Assembly: GCA_947643595.1 (NCBI GenBank)
Contig: CANRWP010000001.1
Coordinates: 86,772-150,771, forward strand
Origin: an uncultured bacterium
Lineage (GTDB): Bacteria > Bacillota > Clostridia > Lachnospirales > Lachnospiraceae
Length of the DNA stretch: 64,000 nt
Direction of reading: 5' to 3'
Shown here: positions 1-8,817 of the stretch, in pieces
How positions within the stretch are numbered: position 1 is the first letter of the stretch
Layout of the letters: the number at the start of each line of letters is the position of its first letter
Made by a program: the position numbers and the translations under genes
The notes under the pieces: model-generated
The model's database searches: none
Told to the model about the DNA's origin: nothing
What the model saw: the letters and a program-made list of their open reading frames with translations, nothing else

Positions 1-924
1 TTCAATGCGGAATGTTCGGCATGTGCGTTGTTTTTAGCGGAGATGTATAAACGGCATGGAAATAAAGCTTATCTGGAATGTGCGGAAAAGATCGGCAGAT
101 TTATTCTGGAGAAGGTTTTGCCGAGAAACCGCTGGTTTGATCTGGAGGCGTTTCTCTCCTGTTCGCCGAAGCCGTTTGACTATTATGACGCTTACACAGC
201 GCAGTACCCGCAGTGCAATATGGCGCAGGTGTTTACAAGCCAGGCGTTTCTGGTATTATATCAGGCGACCGGCGACCGGTTCTGGCTGGAAAGCGGATGC
301 GGGATCACAGATTATACATCGCTGACCCAGGCTGTGTGGAATCATCCGCTGATCAGAAAACGTCCGACTTTAGGCGGCTATACGACGCAGAATACGGACG
401 GCGAATGGTGCGACCACCGTCAGGACTACATGGCAGTCACTTTCATGGAGTATTATCGGTTGACCGGCAACATGGATTACCTGGAACGCGGGATCGCGGC
501 GCTCAGGGCCGGATTTGCCTCCTACCCGTACGAGAATTTTGCGCATTGCGGCGAGAACGGCATGAATTATATTTCAGGGGTGAACTGGGGCATTGGGACT
601 GCGCAGGTATCTGCCGAAGAAATGTATCCGATCCTGGGAGATATCTACATAAATTTGGAGTATGGTCATGCCATCGGAGTGAATGCCGCTACGGTGACAG
701 AGTTCCACGCGGAGGGAAACGAACTGTACATGGAAGCGGAAGTGGCGGAAGGGATGCGAAACAGGCTTCATTTGTCCGTTGAGAATGCAAACGAAGAGGC
801 GAAGTATTCCGTGTACGTCAACGGAGTTCTGGCGGGTTCTGTCGGCGGCGCGGCATTGAATCAGGGAGGCATGGATGTGACTGTCACAAGGACAGGCGGC
901 AGACGCTGGCCGATTCTTCCATAA
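1..924 (+). CDS. 3' end of a probable (alpha/alpha)6-barrel glycosidase-like protein
   Basis: The frame is open from the first base of the window, so the N-terminus lies outside; a TTG at 28 is not the real start. The visible ~307 residues are rich in Trp, Tyr and His (for example the stretch around residues 75-150 with NTDGEWCDHRQDY), with helical repeats typical of six-hairpin glycosidases, followed by a short beta-rich C-terminal part. It ends 62 bp before an alpha-L-rhamnosidase on the same strand, which fits a role in plant-glycan breakdown. I cannot assign a GH family from this fragment; it may equally be a non-catalytic relative. Confidence 0.5.
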   Translation, partial: FNAECSACALFLAEMYKRHGNKAYLECAEKIGRFILEKVLPRNRWFDLEAFLSCSPKPFDYYDAYTAQYPQCNMAQVFTSQAFLVLYQATGDRFWLESGCGITDYTSLTQAVWNHPLIRKRPTLGGYTTQNTDGEWCDHRQDYMAVTFMEYYRLTGNMDYLERGIAALRAGFASYPYENFAHCGENGMNYISGVNWGIGTAQVSAEEMYPILGDIYINLEYGHAIGVNAATVTEFHAEGNELYMEAEVAEGMRNRLHLSVENANEEAKYSVYVNGVLAGSVGGAALNQGGMDVTVTRTGGRRWPILP

Positions 925-986
925 GATGAGCGGATATCCCGGTTTGATATCCGCAGAAAGAGGATAAAGGAGATAAAAAGATATAT

Positions 987-3623
987 ATGGCAAAAATAAA
1001 TGTGATCAATTTAAGATGTGAGTATGAGAGAACCCCTTTAGGTATTCAGGATAAGAACCCTCTGCTCAGCTGGCAGATTTCTTCGGAAAGTTCGGTTGTG
1101 CAGAGCGCGTACGAGATTGCCGTGGCTTCCCGCAGGGAACTGCTGGAACAGCATATGTACGATATGTGGGATTCCGGAAAAGTTGAGACATCCAAATCTT
1201 ATGGCATCGCCTACGACGGGAAATCTTTGCAGAGCGAGACAAGATATTTTTGGATGGTGAGGATCTGGGACAGGGACGGAAACGTAAGTGAGTTTTCGGA
1301 GAGCAGCTGGTTTGAGACAGGACTTTTCAGGAAAAAGGAATGGAAAGGCGAATGGCTGAGTTTTCTCGGCGGGATGGTCGGCAACGGTCTCCTGATGCGG
1401 CATTATTTTGAGGCCGGAGAAAAGGAAATTGTCAGAGCGAGAGCGTACGTCTGCTGTGTGGGATACTATGAATTCCACTTGAACGGTAAGATCATCGGAG
1501 AAAAGAAGCTGGATCCGGCGACGACGGATACCGGCAAAACGGTTTTGTACAGCGTGTATGATATTACTTCCGATGTGCGAAACGGTGCGAATGCGATCGG
1601 CTTTATGCTGGGAACGGGATTTGCCGGTCTGCCGAAAATTTTACTTCAGATGAATATCGACTATGCGGATGGAGAACGTCAGCAGGTCTACACGAAATAC
1701 GGGGAGTCGTGGTGCGTGGCGAAAGGGCCGATCACCTATAACGCTCTGTATGACGGTGAGGATTATGACGCGCGAATGGAGAGAGACGGATGGGATACGC
1801 CGGAGTATGAGGAGCGGTTTATTCTGGAGTACCAGCGTCCGGGCGGATGGATCATGGCGACGATCGTGGAGGATCCGGGCGGAAAACGCGTGGGGGAGAT
1901 CATGCCTCCTATTAAAATCTGTGAAGTGTTTGAGCCTCAGCTTGTTCAAAAGTTTGAGGATGGTACGGCGGTATACGACGCCCAAAAGAATATCAGCGGC
2001 TGGGTAGAGATTGAAGTGATCGGTGATTCCGGAGCGAAAGTGGATCTCTCCTTCGCGGAAATATTGGATGCGGAAGGCAGGCTGGAAAAAACGCCTTTGC
2101 GTACCGCGAGATGTGAGGACCATTATATACTGAGAGGCAAAGCGGAAGGCGAGTGCTATGAACCGCGGTTTACCTATCACGGTTTCCGGTATTTTTCGGT
2201 GAAAACGGAGGGCAATGTAGAAGTCAGAGGGCTGAAAGCGAAATTTGTACATATGGATCTGGCAGTCAACTCTACCTTTACCAGTGATAATGAGATCCTG
2301 AATAAAATAGCGGATGCCATGCGGCAGACGGATGCCTGCAATTTCATGGGAATTCCTACGGACTGTGCACAGCGCGACGAGCGCCATGGATGGATGACAG
2401 ATCCTACGTCCAATGCGGAGGGAGCCATATACACTTATGATCTGGCGAGCTTTTTCATCAAATGGATGCGCGACGTGTACGATACCCGGTCAAAAAAAGG
2501 TTATTTTGCCGATACGGCGCCTTATCGCTGGGGCGGAAGACCGAATGATCCGCAGGCGAATATCGCCGTATACCTGCCGCTGATACTGTACCGGATGTAC
2601 GGGGACAGACGGGAGATCGAACGGCATTATGACGAAGTTCTGCAATACATAAATTATCTTTTGAAAGAAGCGGATGACGGGATGATCTCTCGTTCTCCTT
2701 ACGGAGAATGGGCCTGCCCCAAGGCCGAGTGTTTTCCGGAAGAATATGGACCCGGCGCAAATCCCAGGTATGTCTCTTTTCCTTTTGTATCGACAATGTT
2801 TTTTTATCACACGCTGTTGCAAATGCAGGAGATGGCGGACATTCTGAATAAACCGGACGGCTCTTACCTTGCGCTGCTGACGGAGACGATAAAGAGAAAG
2901 ATCAATCAGAAATATTTCAATGCCGGGACGGCACAGTACGACCAGGGAACACAGAGCGCAAACGCGATGGCTGTCATGATGGGGCTCGCAGAAGAGAAGG
3001 ATATTCCGAGAATCGTGGAAAATATCGTGGAGAATCTGAAAGCTCATGGCTACCATCTGACGACGGGTTCCGTCGGCACAAAAGCTGTCATACAGGTGTT
3101 ATGTGAGAACGGATATGAGGATGTGGCATACAAAGTTATGACGGCGACGACGTCCCCAAGCTTTGGGTATATGATCGTAAACGGTGCGACTACCATGTGG
3201 GAAAGATGGGAAGCGGACCATGACAATAACATTATGAATTCCAGAAATCATCCGATGCTGGCGCAGGCATGCGTCTGGTTTTATAAGTATCTGGGCGGCG
3301 TCAGAGTGGATTATGACAGACAGGGAATCCAGAAAGTGTGCGTTTGTCCGCTTATTCCGGAAGGGCTCAATCAGGTGAAAGTCAGCGTAGATGTCATGGC
3401 GGGCAAAGTGACGTCCGAATGGGAGAAAAAGGACGATGCCGTTGTACTTACGATAGAAGTGCCTCAGAATGTGGAGACAGAGGCGAAGATTCTGAAGAAG
3501 TATGGCCGGGTGTGCGAGAGCCTCTGCCTTACCCGTGCGGAGGAGCCGGTTCTGAGCGAGAGGGAAGACAGTATGGTATGTCAACTTGGCGCCGGAAGAT
3601 ATCAATTTATTATCAGGAAATAA
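987..3623 (+). CDS. alpha-L-rhamnosidase (GH78), cytoplasmic
   Basis: Hydrolyses terminal alpha-L-rhamnose from plant glycosides or pectin fragments. The 878-residue length and order match the bacterial rhamnosidase family: N-terminal beta-sandwich domains (about 1-430), the (alpha/alpha)6 catalytic barrel, and a C-terminal beta domain. The catalytic-acid motif is visible as CAQRDERHGWMTD near residues 458-470, and the second conserved block TTMWERWE followed by NSRNHP near 735-755. There is no signal peptide, so it acts inside the cell on imported oligosaccharides. ATG at 987 is preceded by AAAGGAG at 967-973. It is followed 64 bp later by a ROK regulator and may share its transcript. No rhamnose isomerase, kinase or aldolase is in the window. 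Confidence 0.93.
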   Translation: MAKINVINLRCEYERTPLGIQDKNPLLSWQISSESSVVQSAYEIAVASRRELLEQHMYDMWDSGKVETSKSYGIAYDGKSLQSETRYFWMVRIWDRDGNVSEFSESSWFETGLFRKKEWKGEWLSFLGGMVGNGLLMRHYFEAGEKEIVRARAYVCCVGYYEFHLNGKIIGEKKLDPATTDTGKTVLYSVYDITSDVRNGANAIGFMLGTGFAGLPKILLQMNIDYADGERQQVYTKYGESWCVAKGPITYNALYDGEDYDARMERDGWDTPEYEERFILEYQRPGGWIMATIVEDPGGKRVGEIMPPIKICEVFEPQLVQKFEDGTAVYDAQKNISGWVEIEVIGDSGAKVDLSFAEILDAEGRLEKTPLRTARCEDHYILRGKAEGECYEPRFTYHGFRYFSVKTEGNVEVRGLKAKFVHMDLAVNSTFTSDNEILNKIADAMRQTDACNFMGIPTDCAQRDERHGWMTDPTSNAEGAIYTYDLASFFIKWMRDVYDTRSKKGYFADTAPYRWGGRPNDPQANIAVYLPLILYRMYGDRREIERHYDEVLQYINYLLKEADDGMISRSPYGEWACPKAECFPEEYGPGANPRYVSFPFVSTMFFYHTLLQMQEMADILNKPDGSYLALLTETIKRKINQKYFNAGTAQYDQGTQSANAMAVMMGLAEEKDIPRIVENIVENLKAHGYHLTTGSVGTKAVIQVLCENGYEDVAYKVMTATTSPSFGYMIVNGATTMWERWEADHDNNIMNSRNHPMLAQACVWFYKYLGGVRVDYDRQGIQKVCVCPLIPEGLNQVKVSVDVMAGKVTSEWEKKDDAVVLTIEVPQNVETEAKILKKYGRVCESLCLTRAEEPVLSEREDSMVCQLGAGRYQFIIRK

Positions 3624-3687
3624 ATTGCAACGGATGGAAATATTTGGTATATTTAGAATAAATACAGGGAAAACAGGAGGACAAAAA

Positions 3688-4959
3688 GTGGAACAGACGC
3701 TGCCATTTTCGATCATTGAAAATAGGGATGCACCGGCAATGCCTTCTAACTTAAAGATCATAAATCGATTTAATATACTAAAATGTTTCCGGGACGGAAT
3801 GAGCCATACGGTGGGCGAGGTATCGGCGATTACGGGTATCAGCAAGAATACATCCATGCGGGCAGTTCATTTTTTCTGTGAAAGAGGAATACTGGTCACG
3901 CAGGGGAAGATTTATCAGGGGACGCTTGGGGGAAAATATCCGGAAATATTTAAATTGAATATCATGAAATATATTCTGGATATTACTCTCTGGCCCCATT
4001 TAGTTTGTTTTAGTTTAATGGATTTCTGCGGAAACGTGGTCAGGAGAGCGGATTATGAGGCAGTTAAAATCAGGAGTCTTTCCGTGGCTGAAATCAATAA
4101 GTTTTTGCTGGAGGAAACCGTTGCTATTTTGGAGGAGGAGGGAATTACAAAAGAAGATGTGTATGGCATCTGGATATCCACGGCAGGTAATATTGATTAT
4201 ACCAACAATCGCATAAAATATAATACGCAGGCTCCGGAGTGGGGCAGTAATGTTTCTCTGCTGGATTCCCTGAAAGAATATTTTGATAGAGATACGAAAA
4301 TTTTTCTCGAAAACGGCGGGAAAACGATCGCCCGCGCCTTTCTGCGCAGGCCGGAGGTGGGGAACAAGAGGGTTTTGACTATCACGACTGACGGCGGTAT
4401 CGCAGGGTGCTTTATGCAGGATGGGAAGATCGTCTCCGGCCGGACATCCCTGATCGGCGAGATAGGCCATATGATCATCGATGAGAAGGACTGGGAGAAA
4501 TGTAACTGCGGAAGCTATGGATGCCTGGAGAGGATGGTGGATATCAAACGCATCCGACATAATTTGAAAAACAGCAAAATACCGGAGACCTCCAGACTGA
4601 ATACTATTCCGCTGGAAGAGCTCACATTGCGGCAGTTGTTTGAGATAGCGGGTGAGGGAGATGAGACGGCAAAGGGGTGCGTGACGTATCTGGCTGACTG
4701 TTTTGCGTTGGCACTCAGAAATATCCTGCTTGTCTTTGACCCGGAGCTGGTGGCGTTTGTGGGCGATTATGCACATGCGGGATCCTATTTTAATCAGCGC
4801 ATGAAAGATAAGTTGAAAGAATTTAAATATTGTGCGGACGATGCGCTTTCGGATATCCTGTATGAGAAGAAATCGATGGTAGAACTGGATAATTCTGGTG
4901 CAGCGATAGCTGTGGCGGATTATTATTTTAATGATATGAAGATATATGAAGGAGGCTGA
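3688..4959 (+). CDS. ROK family regulator/kinase-like protein
   Basis: ROK proteins are sugar-responsive repressors or sugar kinases. This one has an N-terminal winged-helix region (about residues 25-75, with a recognition-helix-like stretch TGISKNTSMRAV), then an ASKHA fold with a glycine-rich TTDGGIAG block near 233 and the ROK zinc site CNCGSYGCLE near 272-281. HTH plus sugar-binding fold argues for a transcriptional repressor. The frame is open back to 3586 but I choose GTG 3688 because CAGGAGG at 3674-3680 is correctly spaced; this gives 423 residues. Its last codons contain the ribosome binding site of the next gene, so the two are probably translationally coupled. Its ligand is probably a sugar released or imported by this cluster. 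Confidence 0.85.
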   Translation: MEQTLPFSIIENRDAPAMPSNLKIINRFNILKCFRDGMSHTVGEVSAITGISKNTSMRAVHFFCERGILVTQGKIYQGTLGGKYPEIFKLNIMKYILDITLWPHLVCFSLMDFCGNVVRRADYEAVKIRSLSVAEINKFLLEETVAILEEEGITKEDVYGIWISTAGNIDYTNNRIKYNTQAPEWGSNVSLLDSLKEYFDRDTKIFLENGGKTIARAFLRRPEVGNKRVLTITTDGGIAGCFMQDGKIVSGRTSLIGEIGHMIIDEKDWEKCNCGSYGCLERMVDIKRIRHNLKNSKIPETSRLNTIPLEELTLRQLFEIAGEGDETAKGCVTYLADCFALALRNILLVFDPELVAFVGDYAHAGSYFNQRMKDKLKEFKYCADDALSDILYEKKSMVELDNSGAAIAVADYYFNDMKIYEGG

Positions 4960-4965
4960 TATGAA

Positions 4966-5769
4966 TTGTTTAAAAAGACAGATCTGGGAAATGGCGTTAT
5001 CAGGATAGAGACACCTTTTGATGTATATATGTATCTTGTGGTTGGAAAAGAGAGGGCGGCGCTGATCGATACCGGTTACGGGGTCGGAGATTTAGAGGCT
5101 TACGTTCGATCTATAACAAAATTGCCGTTGATTGTTCTGTGCTCGCATGGGCATGTGGATCATGCCAGCGGTTCCGCGCAGTTTGACGAGGTGTATCTGA
5201 GCCGGAGGGATTGGGAACTGGAGAGGGAACATACTCAGGTGGAGAAGAGAATGAGCATCGCGGAAGCTCTCTCCGGTACAAAACCACAGGAGGAAGATAT
5301 GATTCCCCAGAGAAACTCACCTTATCTGGATCTGGAAGATGGAGATGCTTTTGACTTGGGCGGATTGACGATAGAGGCGGTCTTCTGTCCGGGCCATACA
5401 CAGGGCTGTATGTGTTTTCTGATAAAGGAATTGCGTCTTCTGCTTTTGGGGGATGCCTGCAACAGCAATACTTTTCTCTTTTTCCCGGAGGCGGGCAAGG
5501 TTGCGGACTATCTGGCAAGTCTTAATCGATTGAACGGCAGGACAGATGAGTTTGACCATGCGGTATTCTTTCACCCGGACAATTATGGGGATAAGGATAA
5601 TATTGAGGAGAATATCGTGGTTTGCCGGGAAATATTGGACGGAACAGATGATCGCATTGCATGTGAAGTCCTTGGCTGTAAAGTTTTTTCCGCGAAGGAG
5701 ACGGATGACATGAAACACAGGACGGACGGTAGAACGGCTAATATCTTGTATGTTATGGAAAAGCTTTAA
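4966..5769 (+). CDS. MBL-fold metallo-hydrolase
   Basis: A 267-residue metallo-beta-lactamase-fold protein with the metal-binding motif HGHVDH near residues 60-65, a second histidine in GHTQG near 142, Asp in LLGDA near 162 and a late His in FHPDN near 202. These form the usual two-metal hydrolase site. The start is TTG 4966, set by GGAGG at 4951-4955 inside the end of the ROK gene; the nearer ATG at 4961 is in a frame that stops quickly. The fold covers hydroxyacylglutathione hydrolases, lactonases and phosphoesterases, and the sequence does not say which. Its place in a sugar cluster suggests a small-molecule thioester, lactone or phosphoester substrate; that is inference. Confidence 0.8.
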   Translation: MFKKTDLGNGVIRIETPFDVYMYLVVGKERAALIDTGYGVGDLEAYVRSITKLPLIVLCSHGHVDHASGSAQFDEVYLSRRDWELEREHTQVEKRMSIAEALSGTKPQEEDMIPQRNSPYLDLEDGDAFDLGGLTIEAVFCPGHTQGCMCFLIKELRLLLLGDACNSNTFLFFPEAGKVADYLASLNRLNGRTDEFDHAVFFHPDNYGDKDNIEENIVVCREILDGTDDRIACEVLGCKVFSAKETDDMKHRTDGRTANILYVMEKL

Positions 5770-5866
5770 GAACTTCCTGAGGTTTCAAAACTCTGCCTTG
5801 AAAGCTGGAGAAATTGAATATATAATATAGATCGAATAGATTTTGCGGCATAGAGAAAGAGGTATT

Positions 5867-6421
5867 ATGCTGAGAAATAATCCTGAGATCATTCTGGAAG
5901 AATTGGCGGATTGTTTTGGTACATTGGATCACGAGAACAGAAAAAATATGATTGATCGGATCTGCGGGGCGGACCGCATCTTTGTGGCGGGAGTCGGAAG
6001 GACAGGCTATGTGATGAGATGTTTTTCCATGAGGCTGATGCAGGCGGGATACTCTGTTTTCTGGATCGGGGATAATAATACCCCTTCCGCAGGAGAGGGG
6101 GATCTGATCATTCTCGGGAGCGGAAGCGGAGAGACAGGGGTCCTGTGTAACTATATGAGAACCGCGAAACGCATGGGATTGAACAGTATAGTGTTGACGA
6201 CAGCGGATACGTCGACACTGGCGAAAGAGGCGGATACGGCGATCGTACTGAAAGGAAATTCCAAGTTTCAAAAGGAGAATGACTGCGGTTCCGTTCAGCC
6301 CATGGGGGCTTTGTTTGAACAGGAATTGTTGATCTATCTGGACTCGCTGATACTTGACATGATGGAACTCGGTCTGACATCGGCGGACAGGATGAAACAG
6401 AAACATGCTAATCTGGAGTGA
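5867..6421 (+). CDS. hxlB: 6-phospho-3-hexuloisomerase-like SIS protein
   Basis: A 184-residue single SIS domain that closely follows the 6-phospho-3-hexuloisomerase (PHI) pattern: GVGRTG near residue 42, GSGSGET near 84, QPMGALFEQ near 144 and the C-terminal signature KHANLE. PHI converts D-arabino-3-hexulose 6-phosphate to fructose 6-phosphate. I start at ATG 5867 (AAAGAGG at 5856-5862) rather than the upstream in-frame TTG 5843. The usual partner, 3-hexulose-6-phosphate synthase, is absent from the window, so the role here may be isomerisation of another ketose phosphate. A strong terminator follows immediately, closing this transcript. Confidence 0.8.
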   Translation: MLRNNPEIILEELADCFGTLDHENRKNMIDRICGADRIFVAGVGRTGYVMRCFSMRLMQAGYSVFWIGDNNTPSAGEGDLIILGSGSGETGVLCNYMRTAKRMGLNSIVLTTADTSTLAKEADTAIVLKGNSKFQKENDCGSVQPMGALFEQELLIYLDSLILDMMELGLTSADRMKQKHANLE

Positions 6422-6423
6422 AA

Positions 6424-6459
6424 AAATTGTGGGTCGGTTTAGCGGCCCGCAATTTTTTT
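6424..6459 (+). terminator. intrinsic terminator after hxlB-like gene
   Basis: AAATTGTGGGTC pairs, with two G-U pairs, with GGCCCGCAATTT and is followed by a run of Ts. It lies three bases after the stop codon. Confidence 0.8.
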
Positions 6460-6641
6460 GTGCAGAAAAACAGGAAGAAACTTCAAAAAACGGATGGGGA
6501 GAGTGAAGTGAAAATGAAGATAAAATACTTCGGCTTGAAGTGAAAAAATTTATTTATTATGAAAAGTAACTAAAAATGAAAAAAAAGTATACGGGGTACA
6601 CGTTATAAAATACATAAATGTGCTGAAAAAAGGGCACATTA

Positions 6642-6670
6642 TTTACTCCAAAAAATAATATTGTTATACT
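6642..6670 (+). promoter_or_regulatory. sigma-A-type promoter of the rpiR-ABC-araBD operon
   Basis: TTTACT (6642-6647), 17-bp spacer, TATACT (6665-6670) with a TGn extension just before it. The expected start of transcription is near 6677. Upstream, AATGTGC (6617-6623) and GCACATT (6634-6640) form a further 7-bp inverted repeat that could be a regulatory site. Confidence 0.6.
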
Positions 6671-6680
6671 TTTAGTGAAG

Positions 6681-6699
6681 TAATCAAGTACCTTGATTA
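6681..6699. promoter_or_regulatory. palindromic operator candidate before rpiR
   Basis: TAATCAAG-tac-CTTGATTA is a perfect 8-bp inverted repeat with a 3-bp spacer, placed just after the predicted transcription start and 8 bp before the ribosome binding site. That position suits a repressor that blocks the operon; RpiR regulators usually control their own operon. The link to this RpiR protein is inferred. Confidence 0.55.
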
Positions 6700-6718
6700 T
6701 GGAAAACGGAGGATGTAA

Positions 6719-7564
6719 ATGAAAGGTTTATTGATGCGCATCAGATTTCAACTTCCTTCACTGCCCAGAGCTGAAAGAGTGGTTGCAGAAGCTCTGCTGG
6801 AGAATCCGGAGGCAATTTCGGGTCTGACACTGGCTCAGCTGGCAAAAGAAACCGGGAGCAGCGATGCTTCGATTATCCGTTTCTGCAGGCGGATGGGATT
6901 CAAAGGATATACGGACTTTAAGACCGCGTTCAGCTGCAGAAAAGATTTGAGCGATGAGGATGAGGAGAAAGAAAATCAGGACAGTATGATGGTGATCCTG
7001 AAAAAGGTTTTTAGGGGCAACATGCAGACGCTGACAGATACTCTGTCACTGGCGACAACCAACTACGATGAAGCATTAAACGCTATGGTAAAAGCAAAAT
7101 CTATTCATTTCTTCGGAGTTGGCGATGCCTATGCAGTCTGCCAGCTGGCTCATATGAAGATCGGCAGGCTTGGAATCAGCGGGTCAGCATACAGTGATGT
7201 CACACAGCAGTTGGTGGCAGCAGCCAATATAAAACCGGGAGATGTTGCGTTTTCGGTTTCCTATGAAGGCCGATCCAGAAATGTTGTGGAGGCTATGAAA
7301 ATTGCAAAGGAGAGAGGCGCTGTAACGATCTGCATTACAAAAATGAATAAATCGCCCCTGTTACACTATGTGGATATCGCCCTTTTTATTTCTGTCAGCG
7401 ACCTTACGATAGGAAGAGAGAAAGTGGCGAGAAGAGTGGCGGATCAGGCGATCCTTGACGCATTGTTTGTAGGGATGAGTATCAGGATGGGCAAAGAAGC
7501 TGTGAAAAAAATGCAGGATACGCACAAAGTTATGGAGATAAACAAAATTAAGAAAAAGTCATAA
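6719..7564 (+). CDS. RpiR/MurR family transcriptional regulator
   Basis: The 281-residue protein has the family's N-terminal helix-turn-helix (about 1-78; LAKETGSSDASIIRFCRRMG) and a C-terminal SIS sugar-phosphate-binding domain (about 120-245). RpiR regulators sense phosphosugars. ATG 6719 follows CGGAGG at 6707-6712. It heads an operon with a sugar ABC importer and pentulose-phosphate enzymes, so the effector is probably a phosphosugar intermediate of that pathway. A palindrome directly upstream is the likely binding site. Confidence 0.9.
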   Translation: MKGLLMRIRFQLPSLPRAERVVAEALLENPEAISGLTLAQLAKETGSSDASIIRFCRRMGFKGYTDFKTAFSCRKDLSDEDEEKENQDSMMVILKKVFRGNMQTLTDTLSLATTNYDEALNAMVKAKSIHFFGVGDAYAVCQLAHMKIGRLGISGSAYSDVTQQLVAAANIKPGDVAFSVSYEGRSRNVVEAMKIAKERGAVTICITKMNKSPLLHYVDIALFISVSDLTIGREKVARRVADQAILDALFVGMSIRMGKEAVKKMQDTHKVMEINKIKKKS

Positions 7565-7593
7565 ATATGTTACGGAAAGGAAGGATAATTATT

Positions 7594-8727
7594 GTGAAAA
7601 GAAAAGTATTGTCAATCATATTGAGTGTTGGAATGATGGCGGCCCTTCTCGCGGGATGCGGAAACAGCAGCGCACCGGCAGAAGAAGCGCCCGCTGAGAC
7701 GGAGGAAGTGGAAGAAGAGGAGGCGGCACCTGCGGAGGAGGCAGAGCCGGAGACAGAAGCGGAGACGGAAGAATCGGAGGAGGCGGAGGCGTCTTCCGGT
7801 GATGAATGGACGTTGGACGTGGAAGGGATCAAAGCGAAAGCACAGGCGCAGGATAATTCGGAGATCAAATTGTCTTATGTGAGTATGAACCTGGCTAATC
7901 CCTGGAACGCGATGGTCAAAAAAGGTTTTGAGGCTGCCTGCGAGGAACTCGGAGTGACGTATCAGGTGATAGACTCCGAGTACAATGTAGATACACAGGT
8001 AAATGCGCTGGAAACATTGATCAATGACGGATACAGCGGGTTTACCTTTACTCCGATCGACACGGCGGCAACCATAGATCTGGCAGATAAAGCGAATGAG
8101 GCGGGAATCATTACGGCCTGTATTGCGCAGACGCAGGACAATGTTCTGCTGAGCTACACACTGGACGAATACGACTATGGTTATACGATCGGCGAACAGG
8201 CAGGCGAGTGGATCAGGGACAATCTTGACGGGAAAGCACAGGTTTGCATCATCTCCCAGGATAATGTGGAAAGCGTAATTCCCAGAGGGGACGGCCTGGA
8301 GGATGCTTTGAAAGCGGTCTGCCCGGATGTGGAAATCGTGGCAAGGCAGGCGGGCGATACGCTGGAAGGCGGAATGACCATAGTGGAATCCGTGCTGGCA
8401 CAGTATCCGGATATGAATGTTGTAGTCGGAACAAATGATTCCGGGGCTATCGGCGGCTATCAGGCTATGGTCAATGCCGGATGTGAAGGGGAGAACTATG
8501 CGGTATTTTCCGGGGATGCGACGGATGAGGCTTTGACATACATCGCGGAGGAAAACAGCATTTACAGAGGTACGGTCGATCTGTCCCCCTATAAGGGCGG
8601 ATATGAGAGCGCGTATTATTTGTACCTCTACGCGACGGAAGGCGCGCCGGAGAGCCAGAACACGGTATATCTGCCCTATGTGAAAGTGCCGAAGACGGAT
8701 GTGATGGACGGAACTTATACATGGTAA
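7594..8727 (+). CDS. sugar ABC transporter substrate-binding lipoprotein
   Basis: A periplasmic-binding-protein type 1 (ribose/galactose-like) receptor. The N-terminus is a lipoprotein signal peptide ending in LLAGC with the lipidated Cys at residue 22, followed by a very acidic Glu/Ala-rich tether (about 27-70) and then two alternating alpha/beta lobes. I use GTG 7594 because AAAGGAAGG (7576-7584) is well spaced; an upstream ATG at 7567 would spoil the signal peptide. The mature protein sits on the outer face of the membrane and passes sugar to the permease encoded two genes downstream. The ligand cannot be read from sequence; a pentose or related monosaccharide is likely from context. Confidence 0.9.
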   Translation: MKRKVLSIILSVGMMAALLAGCGNSSAPAEEAPAETEEVEEEEAAPAEEAEPETEAETEESEEAEASSGDEWTLDVEGIKAKAQAQDNSEIKLSYVSMNLANPWNAMVKKGFEAACEELGVTYQVIDSEYNVDTQVNALETLINDGYSGFTFTPIDTAATIDLADKANEAGIITACIAQTQDNVLLSYTLDEYDYGYTIGEQAGEWIRDNLDGKAQVCIISQDNVESVIPRGDGLEDALKAVCPDVEIVARQAGDTLEGGMTIVESVLAQYPDMNVVVGTNDSGAIGGYQAMVNAGCEGENYAVFSGDATDEALTYIAEENSIYRGTVDLSPYKGGYESAYYLYLYATEGAPESQNTVYLPYVKVPKTDVMDGTYTW

Positions 8728-8817
8728 ATAATCTTTGAAGATAACGATTTTCCTGATCGGGGACTGCGGCGCCGTAGCGGGCTGCCTCCGGTCAGGACCG
8801 GTCGGAAAGGGAATGTT

